Origin: CAVUAN01 sp963739435 | Lineage (GTDB): Bacteria > Acidobacteriota > Thermoanaerobaculia > UBA5066 > Gp7-AA6 | Direction: 5' to 3' | Length of the DNA stretch: 64,000 nt | Assembly (NCBI GenBank): GCA_963739435.1 | Contig: CAVUAN010000022.1 | Coordinates: 62,001-126,000, forward strand | Shown here: positions 47,193 through 56,901 of the stretch, piece by piece | Layout: every line of letters starts with the position of its first letter | Position numbering within the stretch: the stretch's first letter is position 1 | Notes under the pieces: model-generated | What the model was told of the DNA's origin: nothing | Databases searched by the model: none | The model's input: the letters and a program-made list of their open reading frames with translations, nothing else | Made by a program: the position numbers and the translations under genes

Positions 47193-48146
47193 CTAGGTTT
47201 CCACTGTCTCACGGACGAGCTTCTCGAACAGGCGCAGGGCGGCGGCGTGCGGGTCCTCGCGACGCTCGAGAATCCGCCGGACCGCCTCCTCGAGGCCGTC
47301 CCGCTCGGGCGCCCGAGTCTCGATGGCGCGCCGAAACCGCGCCTCGAGCAGGGAGAGCAGCCGCGACCGGGCACGCTGCCGCCGCCGCACGGCGCCCTCG
47401 CCGGAGGTCGAAAGAAACGCGGCGTGCCCATCGAGCGCCGCGAGCGTCTCGGCAACGCCCTCGTTCCTGGTCGCGACGGTGGCGACGATCGGCGGCCGCC
47501 ACGGCCGCTCGCCCGACAGATCCAGCATCATCGTCAGCTCGGCGCAGGCGCGGTCCGCGCCCTCCCGGTCCGCCTTGTTCACGACGAACACATCGGCGAT
47601 CTCGAGGATGCCCGCCTTGATCGCCTGGATGTCGTCGCCGAGGCCGGGCGCGAGCACGACCAACGTCGTGTCGGCGGCCCGCACGATGTCCACCTCGTCC
47701 TGGCCGACGCCGACGGTCTCGATCAGGACGACGTCGAACCCGGCGGCATCGAGCACGTCCACGGCGTCGGAGGTCGCGCGGGCCAGGCCGCCCAGGGCCC
47801 CCCGGGTCGCCATCGACCGGATGAAGACGCCCGGGTCCGTGTAGATCTCCGCCATGCGGATGCGGTCCCCGAGGATCGCGCCGCCGGTGAAGGGCGAGGA
47901 CGGATCGACGGCGACGATGCCGACGGTCTTGCCGGACCGGCGCAGGGCCTGCGCGAGGCGGGAGACGAGCGTCGACTTGCCGGCGCCCGGCGGCCCGGTG
48001 ATGCCGACGATGCGGGCCCGGCCGGTCTTCGGATAGAGGGCCGCGAGGATCTCGGGGCTTCCGCCCTCCTGCTCGATGGCCGAAATGGCCCGGCCGATGT
48101 CGCGCGCGCGCCCGGCGAGGACGCCCGCGACGAGCGCGCCCTTTAC
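47193..48146 (-). CDS. meaB: MeaB/ArgK-type GTPase, methylmalonyl-CoA mutase chaperone
   Basis: About 317 residues. IVGITGPPGAGKSTLVSRLA is the P-loop region, followed by VDPSSPFTGGAILGDRIRM, IRSMATRGALGGLA, FDVVLIETVGVGQDEVDIV and the NKAD guanine-recognition motif. It protects and reloads the B12-dependent mutase. The frame is open from within the preceding acyl-CoA dehydrogenase gene, but no ATG, GTG or TTG falls at a sensible place; the first codon after the overlap is GTA (48146). A non-standard start or a base error is possible. Confidence 0.9.
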   Translation of the reverse strand, partial: VKGALVAGVLAGRARDIGRAISAIEQEGGSPEILAALYPKTGRARIVGITGPPGAGKSTLVSRLAQALRRSGKTVGIVAVDPSSPFTGGAILGDRIRMAEIYTDPGVFIRSMATRGALGGLARATSDAVDVLDAAGFDVVLIETVGVGQDEVDIVRAADTTLVVLAPGLGDDIQAIKAGILEIADVFVVNKADREGADRACAELTMMLDLSGERPWRPPIVATVATRNEGVAETLAALDGHAAFLSTSGEGAVRRRQRARSRLLSLLEARFRRAIETRAPERDGLEEAVRRILERREDPHAAALRLFEKLVRETVET

Positions 48147-49282
48147 GCCAGAAGCGATTTCGCGATGACGAGCTTCTGGATCTCGCTCGTCCCCTCGCCG
48201 ATCGTGCAGAGCTTGGAGTCGCGCCAGAACTTCTCGACCGGATAGTCCTTCGTGTAGCCGTAGCCGCCGTGAATCTGCACGGCCCGTTCCCCGGCCCGGA
48301 CGGCCATCTCGGACGCATAGAGCTTGGCCTGCGCCGAGAGGCGTGTAACCCCCTCGCCGCGATCCTTGGCCGCCGCGGCCCGTTCCGTCAGCAGGCGCGC
48401 CGCGTCGATCTCCGTCGCCATCTCGGCCAGGTAGAACTGGATCGCCTGGAACTCGGCGATCGGCTTGCCGAACTGGCGGCGCTGCTTCGCGTACGCCAAC
48501 GACGCCTCGAAGGCGCCGCGGGCGATCCCGACGGCCAGGGCCGCAATGGAAATGCGTCCGCCGTCCAGGATCCGCATGGCCTGGATGAAGCCTTCGCCCT
48601 CGGCTCCCAGGAGATTGCCGGCCGGTATGCGGCAATCCTCCATCACCAGAGTGCAGGTGTCCGATGCCCGCATGCCGAGCTTGTTCTCTTTCTTGCCGAC
48701 GCGGATCCCCGGATTGTCGAGCTCGACGATGAAGGCCGAGATGCCGCGGCGGCCGGCCGCGCGGTCGGTCACGGCCACCAGCACCGCCACTCCGGCGACC
48801 GATGCGTTCGTGATGAAGTTCTTGGAGCCGTTCAAGACCCATTGACCGCCATCGCGCACAGCCGTCGTCTTCGTGCCGCCCGAGTCGGAGCCGGCCTCGG
48901 CCTCGGTCAATCCCCACGCCGCGAGCCATTGCCCGGAGGTCAGCTTCGGCATGTACTTGCGGCGCTGCGCGTCGCTGCCGAATTGGAAGAGGTGGTTGGA
49001 ACCCAGCGAATTGTGGGCTGCGAGAGCGAGGCCCACCGAGCCGTCGACACTCGCGACCTCTTCGATGATCGCGGCATAGTCCATGTAGGAGAGCCCGGCG
49101 CCGCCGAGATCCTCGGGGAACAGACAACCCAGAAAGCCGAGCTCCCCGAGCTTGCGGAAGACCTCGCGCGGAAACTCCTGCCGCTCGTCCCACTCCATGA
49201 CGTGGGGCCGGATCTCGGCGTTGCAGAATTCCCGGAGGGTTAAGAGAATCGCTGCCCTCTCGGTACCGACGGTGGCGCTCAT
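48143..49282 (-). CDS. Acyl-CoA dehydrogenase
   Basis: A 379-residue flavoprotein. LAAWGLTEAEAGSDSGGTKT and WVLNGSKNFITNASVAG are FAD/substrate-binding landmarks; GFIQAMRILDGGRISIAA, QFGKPIAEFQAIQFYLAEMA and IHGGYGYTKDYPVEKFWRD follow. The catalytic base is the Glu of IGEGTSEIQ near residue 365. This type serves short-chain or branched acyl-CoAs, in line with the neighbouring meaB and mce genes. ATG 49282 is preferred over upstream codons. Confidence 0.92.
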   Translation of the reverse strand: MSATVGTERAAILLTLREFCNAEIRPHVMEWDERQEFPREVFRKLGELGFLGCLFPEDLGGAGLSYMDYAAIIEEVASVDGSVGLALAAHNSLGSNHLFQFGSDAQRRKYMPKLTSGQWLAAWGLTEAEAGSDSGGTKTTAVRDGGQWVLNGSKNFITNASVAGVAVLVAVTDRAAGRRGISAFIVELDNPGIRVGKKENKLGMRASDTCTLVMEDCRIPAGNLLGAEGEGFIQAMRILDGGRISIAALAVGIARGAFEASLAYAKQRRQFGKPIAEFQAIQFYLAEMATEIDAARLLTERAAAAKDRGEGVTRLSAQAKLYASEMAVRAGERAVQIHGGYGYTKDYPVEKFWRDSKLCTIGEGTSEIQKLVIAKSLLA

Positions 49283-49292
49283 CTTAGGAATT

Positions 49293-51552
49293 CTAACGCG
49301 TCGAAGGCGGTCCGGCCGAAGCCTTGTCAAAAGGCACGATGTCGATCGAGGAATAGTAATGGCGGAGGATCGTGTCGTAGGTCGCGCCCTCGAGAGCCAT
49401 CCCGTAGGAGCCGTTCTGGCACAGGCCAACGCCATGGCCCCAGCCGCGGCCGAGGAAGACGAACTCCGTCTCGCCCTGTGGCCCCGTCATTTTTTGCACC
49501 GTGAAAAGCAGCTCCGGCAGCTCGAGTGCCTGCCGCAGGTCGAAGCGTTTGAACGTCGCTTCGGCCTCGTCGGTCACGACGTGAAGCTCCAGGGCCCGGC
49601 CCGCCGGCGTGCGGCGGGTGACGGTGACCTCGCGCACCTCCTTGCCCGCGACCCGGCCGGACATGCGGCGCGCCAGCTCGCGGCCCGTGGCACGCCGCAC
49701 CCATTCGGTCCAGGAGGACTCCCTCTCGAATGTCACCGCTTCCGCATCCGTCTCCACCCAGAGCGCCAGGACGCTTGCGCCGTTCTTCCACCATCGCAGG
49801 CGATCGCCCGCCCGCAACGTGAGGCTCGGGTACGGCAGGAACCGGTCGCCCGTGCGCCGCGCCAGCGGCCTCTCCGGGTCGACCGGCACGGAAACCCGTC
49901 CCTCCGGTGTCTTGACCCACAGGTTCGAGCCCTCGCGCGACACGAAGCGGCCGGTCGCCTCGGTCACGCCCGAGAGCCGCAGCGCCACGGAGAAGAGCAG
50001 GCCGGCGTACTCCTCCTCGGAGAGCGTGTGGTCGGGAGGCGGCAGGGCTTCTCCCGCTCCAAACCGGAAGCGGAAGAGAAAGCCATACGCGTCGCGGGCG
50101 GACCCCGTAAGCTTCCAGATAGCCGACGGCTCCTCTCCGTAGTAGGCCTCGTCGGCAGGCAGCAGGTGAAGGACGCGCGCCTCCTTCAGGTCGAATGCCG
50201 CCAGGATCCCCGGGTAGACGGCGGCGGGCGCCAACGTCGCCGGAGCCGCCGCCTCGCGCCCGACACCCGCCGAGCTTCTGCCCCTCGGTGAGCGCGGCGC
50301 CGCGCGTCGGCGCGCCAGCAAGCCTTCGCAACACGAAGCCCCGCCACTCCAACGCAGAGCGCGCCTTCTCCGTGCGCGAGAGCCTCGCGCCGGCGACCTC
50401 CGCCTTCGCGACCTCGCCGCACTCGACTGAAACCAGATACGGGACGGCCTCTTCGCCAAAAACGTTCTCGACGTTCTCGGTCCGCCCTCCGCAGGTCGAG
50501 ACAAAAAGCGCGTCGGCGTATCGGCCCTCGTGCGCCAGCACCAGGCCGCGGGTCGCATCGACGGCGGCGGTCGAGAGAGGGTCCTCCGCGCCGATGCCGG
50601 AATAGACCTGGCACTTCATGGTGGCGCAGAGGTCATAGCCCTCGCTCGCAAACTGTCCTCGGTGGGCGAACGCATAGGTCCTGGCCGCGACGGCCTGGGC
50701 TTTCAAGGCCTCGATCGCGTCGTAGCGCTTGGGCCCCATCTCGGCAGGAACGACGCCATAGAGATACTCCTCGATGTCCACGCGGTTGATGACGTTCACG
50801 GTCCCCCGCGCGTTGACCTGCACCCGCAGGCTGCCGCGGTATGCCGTGCCATTGACGGAAACCCGGGCGTCCGAGGCGCCCGGGTAGAGGTCCACAGGCG
50901 AAGGCAAGCGGCGGGGACGGCCGTCCTCACCGCTGACGGACAGGTAGGCGGCGGCGGCCGGCCGAAGGGAGCCCTCCACGGCGAAGGCATCGAGGCCGGA
51001 GGCTTTGATCCTCGCGGCGAGAGCTTCGGCCTCGGGCCGGGTCTTGAAGGCGCCGAGCAGGACCCGGTAGACGCCGCGCTCCGCCGCGAACGCAACCGTC
51101 CCGGTCGTTGCGAAGCTCTCGGACAGGCGGTCGAGGAGCTTTTTCGCCGGCTCCTCCTGCGAGAAGGCGCCGGCCTGGACCTGGAAGCCGGGTGCCACCG
51201 CGGCTCCGCCGCCATCGGGCCGGAAGACGAGCGGTGCGCGAATCGTCTCGGCTTTTCCGTCGGACGAGACGATCCAGGGCTGCCCGGTCAGGCCGAAGAC
51301 AAACTCGGCCGCGTCGCTCTTCAAGCCGAGGCGCAGCAGGACCCCAGACGGCGCCCGGTCCAGGGGCCCGGCCGGAGGCGGCGGCGGCGTTGGTGTCGGC
51401 GCTGGTGAAGGCACGGGAACGCTTGCCGCGGCGTCTGCGGCGCCGATTGGCGGAGCCGGAGCGGGCGGCGCCGTCTGACAAGCCGCCAGGAGCCAGGCCG
51501 CGGAAACCGGGGCGATCCAGGACAAGAGAAGCCGGAGCCGGAGGACCGTCAA
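49293..51552 (-). CDS. SpoIID/LytB-domain lipoprotein with a SPOR domain, one frameshift
   Basis: TTG 51552 overlaps the stop of the DnaC-like gene (TTGA). The leader ends in a lipobox (WLLAAC). A Pro-rich linker (residues about 25-55), a SPOR domain (VQAGAFSQEEPAKKLLDRLS, VLLGAFKTRPEAEALAARIK) and the SpoIID/LytB domain (DIEEYLYGVVPAEMG, EALKAQAVAARTYA, YSGIGAEDPLSTAAVDATRG) follow. One shift near 50280 must be corrected to reach the end (FLGRGWGHGVGLCQNGSYGM, the closing SpoIID motif). About 750 residues. SpoIID proteins cut denuded glycan strands; the SPOR domain targets denuded peptidoglycan at division sites. Confidence 0.82.
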
Positions 51553-52307
51553 GGCCGGGCGAGGAAACTCGGGTTGTGAACCTTCTTCCGAAAGTCCTCG
51601 CCCCTCAAGGTCACGACCTCGCACATCTCGTAGAGGCGGCTGCGCACGCGGTATCCGATCCGGTCCTCGAGCCGGTCCCGATCGCCCGAGGACGGGTCCG
51701 CCTCGTCTTCGAAGTTCGAGGTGGCGATCGTGAGGCGTTTGCGGTTGTAGCGGGTGTTGAGCAGGTTGTAGAGGACGTCGAGCACCCAGGCGTGGGGCTT
51801 GGAGGCGCCGAGCTCGTCTAGGACCAGGACCTCGGCGTCGGTGTAGGGCGTCAGCACGGATTCCTTCGACGAGTCGGCGTCGGGGCGAAAAGAGGTCTGG
51901 ATCCGGAGCAGGAGGTCCGAAAAGTCCACGTAGAGGCCCCGAGCCCCTTTCTGAGACACCAGGGCAGAGAGAATGGCGCAGGCCAGGTGCGTCTTGCCGC
52001 GCCCCGCGGGGCCAAGAAACAGCAGGCCGGCCGGCACGACCGGATACTCGTCGACGAATTCGCGGGCCCGGCGCTTGGCAGCGGCCAGGTGAGCGGAGTT
52101 GTCCCAGAAGTTGTCGAATGTGTTCTCCCGGTAGCGTTCCGGGATCCCGGCCGCTTGAAGCCGATCGCCACGCAGCACGGCTTCGCGGCATCCGCACGGG
52201 CGCGCGGACTTCTTTCCGTCGGCCGACTCGAGGATCCAACCCGTGCCGCCGCAGCGCTCACAAACCGCTTCCACCTTCGGGATTCTAGTCCCCGTCTCCA
52301 GACTCAT
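51549..52307 (-). CDS. DnaC/IstB-like ATPase
   Basis: A 252-residue protein. An N-terminal cysteine set (CERC...CGC, residues about 16-39) resembles a small zinc-binding DnaC N-domain. LLFLGPAGRGKTHLACAIL is the P-loop, VLVLDELGASK the Walker B, and TIATSNF the sensor. It resembles DnaC/DnaI helicase loaders and IstB ATPases. No IS21 transposase is present, which favours a DnaC-like or general AAA+ role. Confidence 0.82.
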   Translation of the reverse strand: MSLETGTRIPKVEAVCERCGGTGWILESADGKKSARPCGCREAVLRGDRLQAAGIPERYRENTFDNFWDNSAHLAAAKRRAREFVDEYPVVPAGLLFLGPAGRGKTHLACAILSALVSQKGARGLYVDFSDLLLRIQTSFRPDADSSKESVLTPYTDAEVLVLDELGASKPHAWVLDVLYNLLNTRYNRKRLTIATSNFEDEADPSSGDRDRLEDRIGYRVRSRLYEMCEVVTLRGEDFRKKVHNPSFLARP

Positions 52308-52309
52308 AT

Positions 52310-52789
52310 TCAATTCTGCGGCAATCCCGCTTCGAGGACGACGCGCCGCTGCCTCGGGCCTTCGAGATATCTCTTTAGCTCGGCAAGGCTCTCTTCCCAG
52401 CCGTCGCCCGCGAAATCCCGGTAGTGCTCGTAGGCCGGGCCGCCGTCCGGGACGTCCTGCTCGACTGTGACGCGGCAGCCGCCCTCTTTCTCCACGAAGG
52501 AGACGACCATCGAAAGGCCGGCGAGCGACTCGCCCGCCGCTGGCTCGTAGGAGATCTCGCGCACGACGAGGAGCCGGCCGCGCTCGAACTCCTCGATCTT
52601 TCCGAGGACCGTCGCCTCCGTCAGTCCCCGCGGGTTCGTGAACCCGATCGCCCAGTTGCCGCCGGGGCGCAGCCCGACGAGAGCGCCCTCGCACCACCAG
52701 GAGAGCAGCTCCGAGACACGCGTGAAGGCGTCGAAGGCGTCCACCGCGGGAGCGCTGATCGTTACCGAGCGCACGACGGGCAGGCTCAC
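52310..52789 (-). CDS. SRPBCC/AHSA1-domain protein
   Basis: A 159-residue protein starting at GTG 52789 (MSLPVVRSVTISAPAVDAF). VDAFDAFTRVSELLSWWCEG and GLTEATVLGKIEEFERGRLL, ending WEESLAELKRYLEG, are typical of the AHSA1/START-like ligand-binding fold. The ligand is unknown. It is divergent from argS with a 24-bp gap, so the promoters overlap. Confidence 0.82.
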   Translation of the reverse strand: MSLPVVRSVTISAPAVDAFDAFTRVSELLSWWCEGALVGLRPGGNWAIGFTNPRGLTEATVLGKIEEFERGRLLVVREISYEPAAGESLAGLSMVVSFVEKEGGCRVTVEQDVPDGGPAYEHYRDFAGDGWEESLAELKRYLEGPRQRRVVLEAGLPQN

Positions 52790-52813
52790 GATGACATTGT
52801 ATCCTTGCCGCCC

Positions 52814-54856
52814 ATGATGGAGCCCCGGACGCTGGACGCGGCGCGCGCCGATCTCATCCTCGCGGTGAAGAAGGCCGCGAAGACCGCATTCGGCGTGGAG
52901 CCCGAGCGCGTGGTCCTGGAGCGGCCGCCGCGCGTGGCGCTCGGAGACCTCGCGACTCCTGTCGCTTTCGACCTGGCCAAGAGCCTGCGCCAGGCGCCCC
53001 GCGCCATCGCGGCGCAGCTCGCCGCAACTCTCGTGCTGCCGGCCGGCGTGCGCGAGGCCAAAATCGAGGGCGGCGGCTACCTGAACGTCTTCCTCGAGCG
53101 CGGGCCCTTCGTCGCGGCATCCATGGCGACGACCGCGGCGGAGCCTGTCCGGGCCGGCAAGACCGTCGTCGAGCACACGAACATCAATCCGAACAAGGCC
53201 GCGCACATCGGGCACCTGCGCAATGCCGTGCTGGGCGACGTGCTGGTGCGCGCGCTGCGGTTTCTGGGGCACACAGTCGAGGTCCAGAACTACCTCGACG
53301 ACACGGGCGTGCAGGTGGCCGACGTCGTGGCGGGATTCATCCACCTCCAGAACATACGGACGGTAGAGGAGATCCGCCGCGTCATCCGCGAGGCATCGTT
53401 TCCCTCGGGAACCCCGAATGCCGGCGGCTTCGCTTACCTCTGCTGGGATCTCTACGCCGAGGTGGGCCGGACCTACGAGGCGCGGGCGGAGACACTGGCC
53501 TGGCGCACCGAAGTGCTCCACGCGATCGAGGCGGGCGACAACGAAACGGCCCGGGTGGCGGCCGCCGTGGCCGAGGCGGTCTCGCAGGCTCACCTCGCTA
53601 CGATGGGAAGGCTCGGCATCGCCTACGACCTGCTGCCCCGGGAGAGCGACATCCTCCACAAGAACTTCTGGGCGCGCGCCTTCGAGATGCTGAAGGACTC
53701 GGGCACGCTGCATCTGGAGACCGAAGGCAAGCAGGCCGGCTGCTGGGTCCTGAGGCTGGCGGAGTCTCCGGAATTTGCGGGGATGGAGGAGCCGGACAAG
53801 ATCCTCGTGCGCTCCAACGGCACCATCACCTATACCGCGAAGGACATCGCCTACCAGCTCTGGAAATTCGGTTTGCTCGGCGTGGACTTCGACTACGAGC
53901 GCTTCACGCCGAACTGGAGCTCCGGGGCCATCCTGCCCGCGGAGATTCCGTCAGCCGTGCGCGACCACACCGTCTGGCGCACCGCTCACACAAAGGGCGC
54001 CTCGGACGCTCCGGCATTCGGCCGCGCCTCGCGCGTGGTCAACGTCATCGACGTGAGGCAGGCCTATCCGCAGAAAGTCGTCCGGGAGGGCCTGCGGGTC
54101 CTCGGCTTTGCCAATGAGGCGGACCGTTCGGAGCACTTCCACTACGAGATCGTGGCGCTGTCGCCGAAGGCGGCGCGCGAGCTGGCCGCCCGCTTCGGCG
54201 AGGAGTACCGGCTTTCCGCCGAAGACGAGAAGAAGCCCTTCGTCGAGATGTCGGGCCGCAAGGGCCTCGGCGTCAAGGCCGACGACCTGGTTGCGATCCT
54301 CCTCGAGAAATCACGCGCCGAGGTCCTGAAGCGCCGGGGCGAGGGCGACGCTGCGAGCGCCGAGGTGGACGCCCGGTCGATCGCGGTCGGGGCGCTGCGC
54401 TACTTCCTGCTCAAGTTCGGCCGGAACAAGGTCATTGCTTTCGACTTCGACGAGGCCGTCAACTTCGAGGGCGACACGGGGCCGTACCTGCAGTACTCAC
54501 TCGTGCGGGCCGGAAACATCCTCCGCAAGCTCGAGGAGAAGGGCATTCCGGCGGACACATCCGCCGAAGCGCTGGCGAAGGCGGAGTGGGAGGACGACCT
54601 GTGGGCGTTGATCCTCGACGCGGCCTCGACGAGCGAGGTGGCCGAGCGGGCCGTTCAGTCGCTCGAGCCCTCGACACTCGCCCGCCACGCCTTCTCGCTG
54701 GCCCAGGCCTTCAACCAGTTCTACCACCGGCATCCCATCGTCCAGGAGGAGGACGCCGCCCTCCGGAATCGCCGCATCGCCGTCGCGCGTATTTTCCAGC
54801 GTGAGATGTCCGTTCTTCTCGACCTGCTGGGAATCCCCGAACCCGGAAGGATGTAG
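52814..54856 (+). CDS. argS: Arginyl-tRNA synthetase
   Basis: A 680-residue class I synthetase. The N-terminal Add-1 domain is followed by NPNKAAHIGHLRNAVLGD (HIGH motif), the MSGRKGLGVK loop that replaces KMSKS in this enzyme, and a C-terminal anticodon-binding helical domain ending near 54856 (LARHAFSLAQAFNQFYH). Two adjacent ATGs (52814 and 52817) could start it. The HIGH motif, ARG-specific helices and length are all normal for the longer ArgS type. Confidence 0.93.
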   Translation: MMEPRTLDAARADLILAVKKAAKTAFGVEPERVVLERPPRVALGDLATPVAFDLAKSLRQAPRAIAAQLAATLVLPAGVREAKIEGGGYLNVFLERGPFVAASMATTAAEPVRAGKTVVEHTNINPNKAAHIGHLRNAVLGDVLVRALRFLGHTVEVQNYLDDTGVQVADVVAGFIHLQNIRTVEEIRRVIREASFPSGTPNAGGFAYLCWDLYAEVGRTYEARAETLAWRTEVLHAIEAGDNETARVAAAVAEAVSQAHLATMGRLGIAYDLLPRESDILHKNFWARAFEMLKDSGTLHLETEGKQAGCWVLRLAESPEFAGMEEPDKILVRSNGTITYTAKDIAYQLWKFGLLGVDFDYERFTPNWSSGAILPAEIPSAVRDHTVWRTAHTKGASDAPAFGRASRVVNVIDVRQAYPQKVVREGLRVLGFANEADRSEHFHYEIVALSPKAARELAARFGEEYRLSAEDEKKPFVEMSGRKGLGVKADDLVAILLEKSRAEVLKRRGEGDAASAEVDARSIAVGALRYFLLKFGRNKVIAFDFDEAVNFEGDTGPYLQYSLVRAGNILRKLEEKGIPADTSAEALAKAEWEDDLWALILDAASTSEVAERAVQSLEPSTLARHAFSLAQAFNQFYHRHPIVQEEDAALRNRRIAVARIFQREMSVLLDLLGIPEPGRM

Positions 54857-54862
54857 AGGCTA

Positions 54863-55735
54863 ATGGCGCAGGTCGCCGAACGCCTGCCCGAGAACACCCC
54901 CGGCAACTTCTACGTCGACCGGACGTGCATCGACTGCGACACTTGCCGGCGCATCGCCCCGGAAGTCTTCTCAGAGGGCGACGGGTTCTCCTACGTCCAT
55001 TCGCAGCCGCAGACCGAGGCCCAGCGCCTGCGCGCGCTGATGGCCCTCGTCGCCTGCCCGACCTCCTCGATCGGGACAGTCGAACACACCGACGCCCGCC
55101 CGGGCGCCGCAGCCTACCCGGAGCCCATCGCCGAGAACGTCTCCTTCTGCGGCTTCACGTCGGAGTCGTCCTTCGGCGCCTGGAGCTACTTCATCGAGCG
55201 CCCCGAGGGCAACGTCCTCGTCGACTCGCCGCGCGTCGCCGGCCCGCTCTTATCGGCCCTCGAGGCCCGCGGCGGGGTTCGGACTCTCTTCCTGACGCAC
55301 CGCGACGACGTGGCCGATCACGCCGCGATCCACAAACGGTTCGGCTGCGAGCGCGTCCTCCATGCGCGGGACGTCACGTCCGCCACGCGCGAGGTCGAGC
55401 GGCAGCTCGAGGGCGACGAACCCGTCCCGCTCGCCCCCGACCTCCTCGCGATCCCGACGCCCGGCCACACGCGCGGCCACGCCGTGCTGCTCTACCGCAA
55501 CAAGTTCCTCTTCACCGGCGACCACCTCGCCTGGTCAACCCGCCGCGGCCACCTCGTCGGCTTCCGCGACGCCTGCTGGTACTCCTGGCCCGAGCAGATC
55601 CGCTCCATGGAACGCCTCCTCGACCACTCCTTCGAGTGGGTCCTCCCCGGCCACGGCCAGCGTTTCCACGCCGACTCCACCGCCCACATGCGCCGCGAGC
55701 TCGAGCGCTGCGTGGCCTGGATGAAGAAGGCCTAG
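54863..55735 (+). CDS. Ferredoxin-metallo-beta-lactamase fusion protein
   Basis: A 290-residue protein. The first 75 residues are a ferredoxin-like domain (CIDCDTCRRIAPEVFSE and VACPTSSI, so CxxCxxC...CP). The rest is an MBL fold: FLTHRDDVADHAAIHKRFG, PTPGHTRGHAVLLY, FTGDHLAW and VLPGHGQRF. The first metal motif is HRDDVADH, not HxHxDH, so the metal site is unusual. A redox-linked hydrolase or a sensor is possible. It starts 6 bp after argS and may be co-transcribed. Confidence 0.83.
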   Translation: MAQVAERLPENTPGNFYVDRTCIDCDTCRRIAPEVFSEGDGFSYVHSQPQTEAQRLRALMALVACPTSSIGTVEHTDARPGAAAYPEPIAENVSFCGFTSESSFGAWSYFIERPEGNVLVDSPRVAGPLLSALEARGGVRTLFLTHRDDVADHAAIHKRFGCERVLHARDVTSATREVERQLEGDEPVPLAPDLLAIPTPGHTRGHAVLLYRNKFLFTGDHLAWSTRRGHLVGFRDACWYSWPEQIRSMERLLDHSFEWVLPGHGQRFHADSTAHMRRELERCVAWMKKA

Positions 55736-55797
55736 AGTCTTTCTACCCGCTCAAGACGCCCGGACATCGCCCCGCCTCCCTCCGGGACTCGAAGGAG

Positions 55798-56865
55798 TCA
55801 GTCAGGTTTTCCATGGGTTCCGCACACTCCTCGCTCTTTCTGCGTCGCGAGGACGTGAGCGAAGAAGGGCAGAAACGCATTTTCGAAACGCTTGCGAGTG
55901 TGATCCGTATGACCGCCTGTGTACTCGTCGAGCGTATATGGGATGCCAGCCCGCCCCAATTCACGGGCGAAAGCCAGGGTGCCGAGACGCACACTCGGAA
56001 TCTCGTCCTGCCGACCATATTCCAAGGCGATCGTACACAGACGACGGTACTGGCCTGGATCTCGGGTGAGACGGTCCAGAGGCAGGTACTCACGCCACGC
56101 GCGCGCGACCGTTTCGACCTCCTGGAGTCGACCCATGGAGTCGGCGACAAACGGCAGGGGTGGCCGGCCATCGGCTCGATGGCCGTGGGACTCGGGCGCG
56201 AACGCAGCTGCCATCGCCCGGAACCATGGAGCCCGCGCCGTCGCCCACTCCTCGCTGTCTGGTGCCAGTTCGCCGACAAATCCAAGACAACATGGGCTCA
56301 TCGCGTAGACATGGCCAAACGTGTCGGCATGACGGCCGGCCAGATACAAAGCGCCAAAGCCGCCCATGGACTGCCCTGACAGACCGCGGCTCCGTGGTAC
56401 AGGCAGTGTCCGGAATCGCGCGTCAACGAAGTGCACGAGTTCTGTCACGACAAAGGCTTCCCAACCTCCGAAGGCCGCCGAGTCAACGTAGAAGGATCCA
56501 CCGAAACTATTGTCCGCGAGGGGCATGACCACGATGTACTCCGACAAACCCCCACGGGCGAGGCTGTCCATCGCGAGACTCAGATTCAAGCCTTGGTACG
56601 AGCCGTCCAACCATTCGCGCGGGTCCGACGTCATGCCGTGGAGCAGATAGACGACTGGATAGCGTCTGGCTGTGTCACGGTCATAGCTCGGCGGAAGGTA
56701 GATCGTAACCTTGCGGTCAGGCGTGTCGCCGATCCCGTTGCCCTGCAATGCTTGCGAGTGGAGAGTCTCGATGACGATGCGCCCCTGGGCTTCGGCAGAA
56801 GGCGAGCGCGCGGCCGCGATGCACAGCGCGAGCGGCACCAGGATTGGGAAGCGGGTCAAGAGCAC
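55798..56865 (-). CDS. Exported alpha/beta hydrolase, esterase-D/tributyrin-esterase-like
   Basis: From GTG 56865 the protein has about 355 residues with a signal peptide (RFPILVPLALCIAAARS; cleavage near AEA-QG). RKVTIYLPPSYDRDTARRYP and VVYLLHGMTSDPREWL are the start of the esterase fold; GLSGQSMGGFGALYLA holds the nucleophile Ser, and YTGGHTDHTRKRF the His. An upstream start at 56973 would add 36 residues unlike a leader. The DNA looks less GC-rich than its neighbours, which suggests transfer. It is convergent with the MBL-fusion gene. Confidence 0.78.
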   Translation of the reverse strand: MLLTRFPILVPLALCIAAARSPSAEAQGRIVIETLHSQALQGNGIGDTPDRKVTIYLPPSYDRDTARRYPVVYLLHGMTSDPREWLDGSYQGLNLSLAMDSLARGGLSEYIVVMPLADNSFGGSFYVDSAAFGGWEAFVVTELVHFVDARFRTLPVPRSRGLSGQSMGGFGALYLAGRHADTFGHVYAMSPCCLGFVGELAPDSEEWATARAPWFRAMAAAFAPESHGHRADGRPPLPFVADSMGRLQEVETVARAWREYLPLDRLTRDPGQYRRLCTIALEYGRQDEIPSVRLGTLAFARELGRAGIPYTLDEYTGGHTDHTRKRFENAFLPFFAHVLATQKERGVCGTHGKPD

Positions 56866-56881
56866 ACTCTCGCATCTTGGC

Positions 56882-56901
56882 GGCCTAACATGTATTAGGC
56901 C
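56882..56901. promoter_or_regulatory. Palindrome GGCCTAA-N6-TTAGGCC before the esterase
   Basis: A perfect 7+7 inverted repeat with a 6-base centre lies 16 bp upstream of the GTG start of the esterase. It could be an operator. It is AT-richer than the surroundings. A TetR/MarR-type site is possible but no regulator is adjacent. Confidence 0.35.

Noticed and set aside
51549..52307. IstB of an IS21 element
   Set aside because: No IstA transposase or IS21 ends are seen; the gene is embedded with SpoIID by a 4-bp overlap.
56882..56901. attC-like (integron) reading of GCCTAAC...TTAGGC
   Set aside because: Only 20 bp long, without the inner L sites of an attC, and it lies at the 5' side of the esterase, not the 3' side; no integrase is near.
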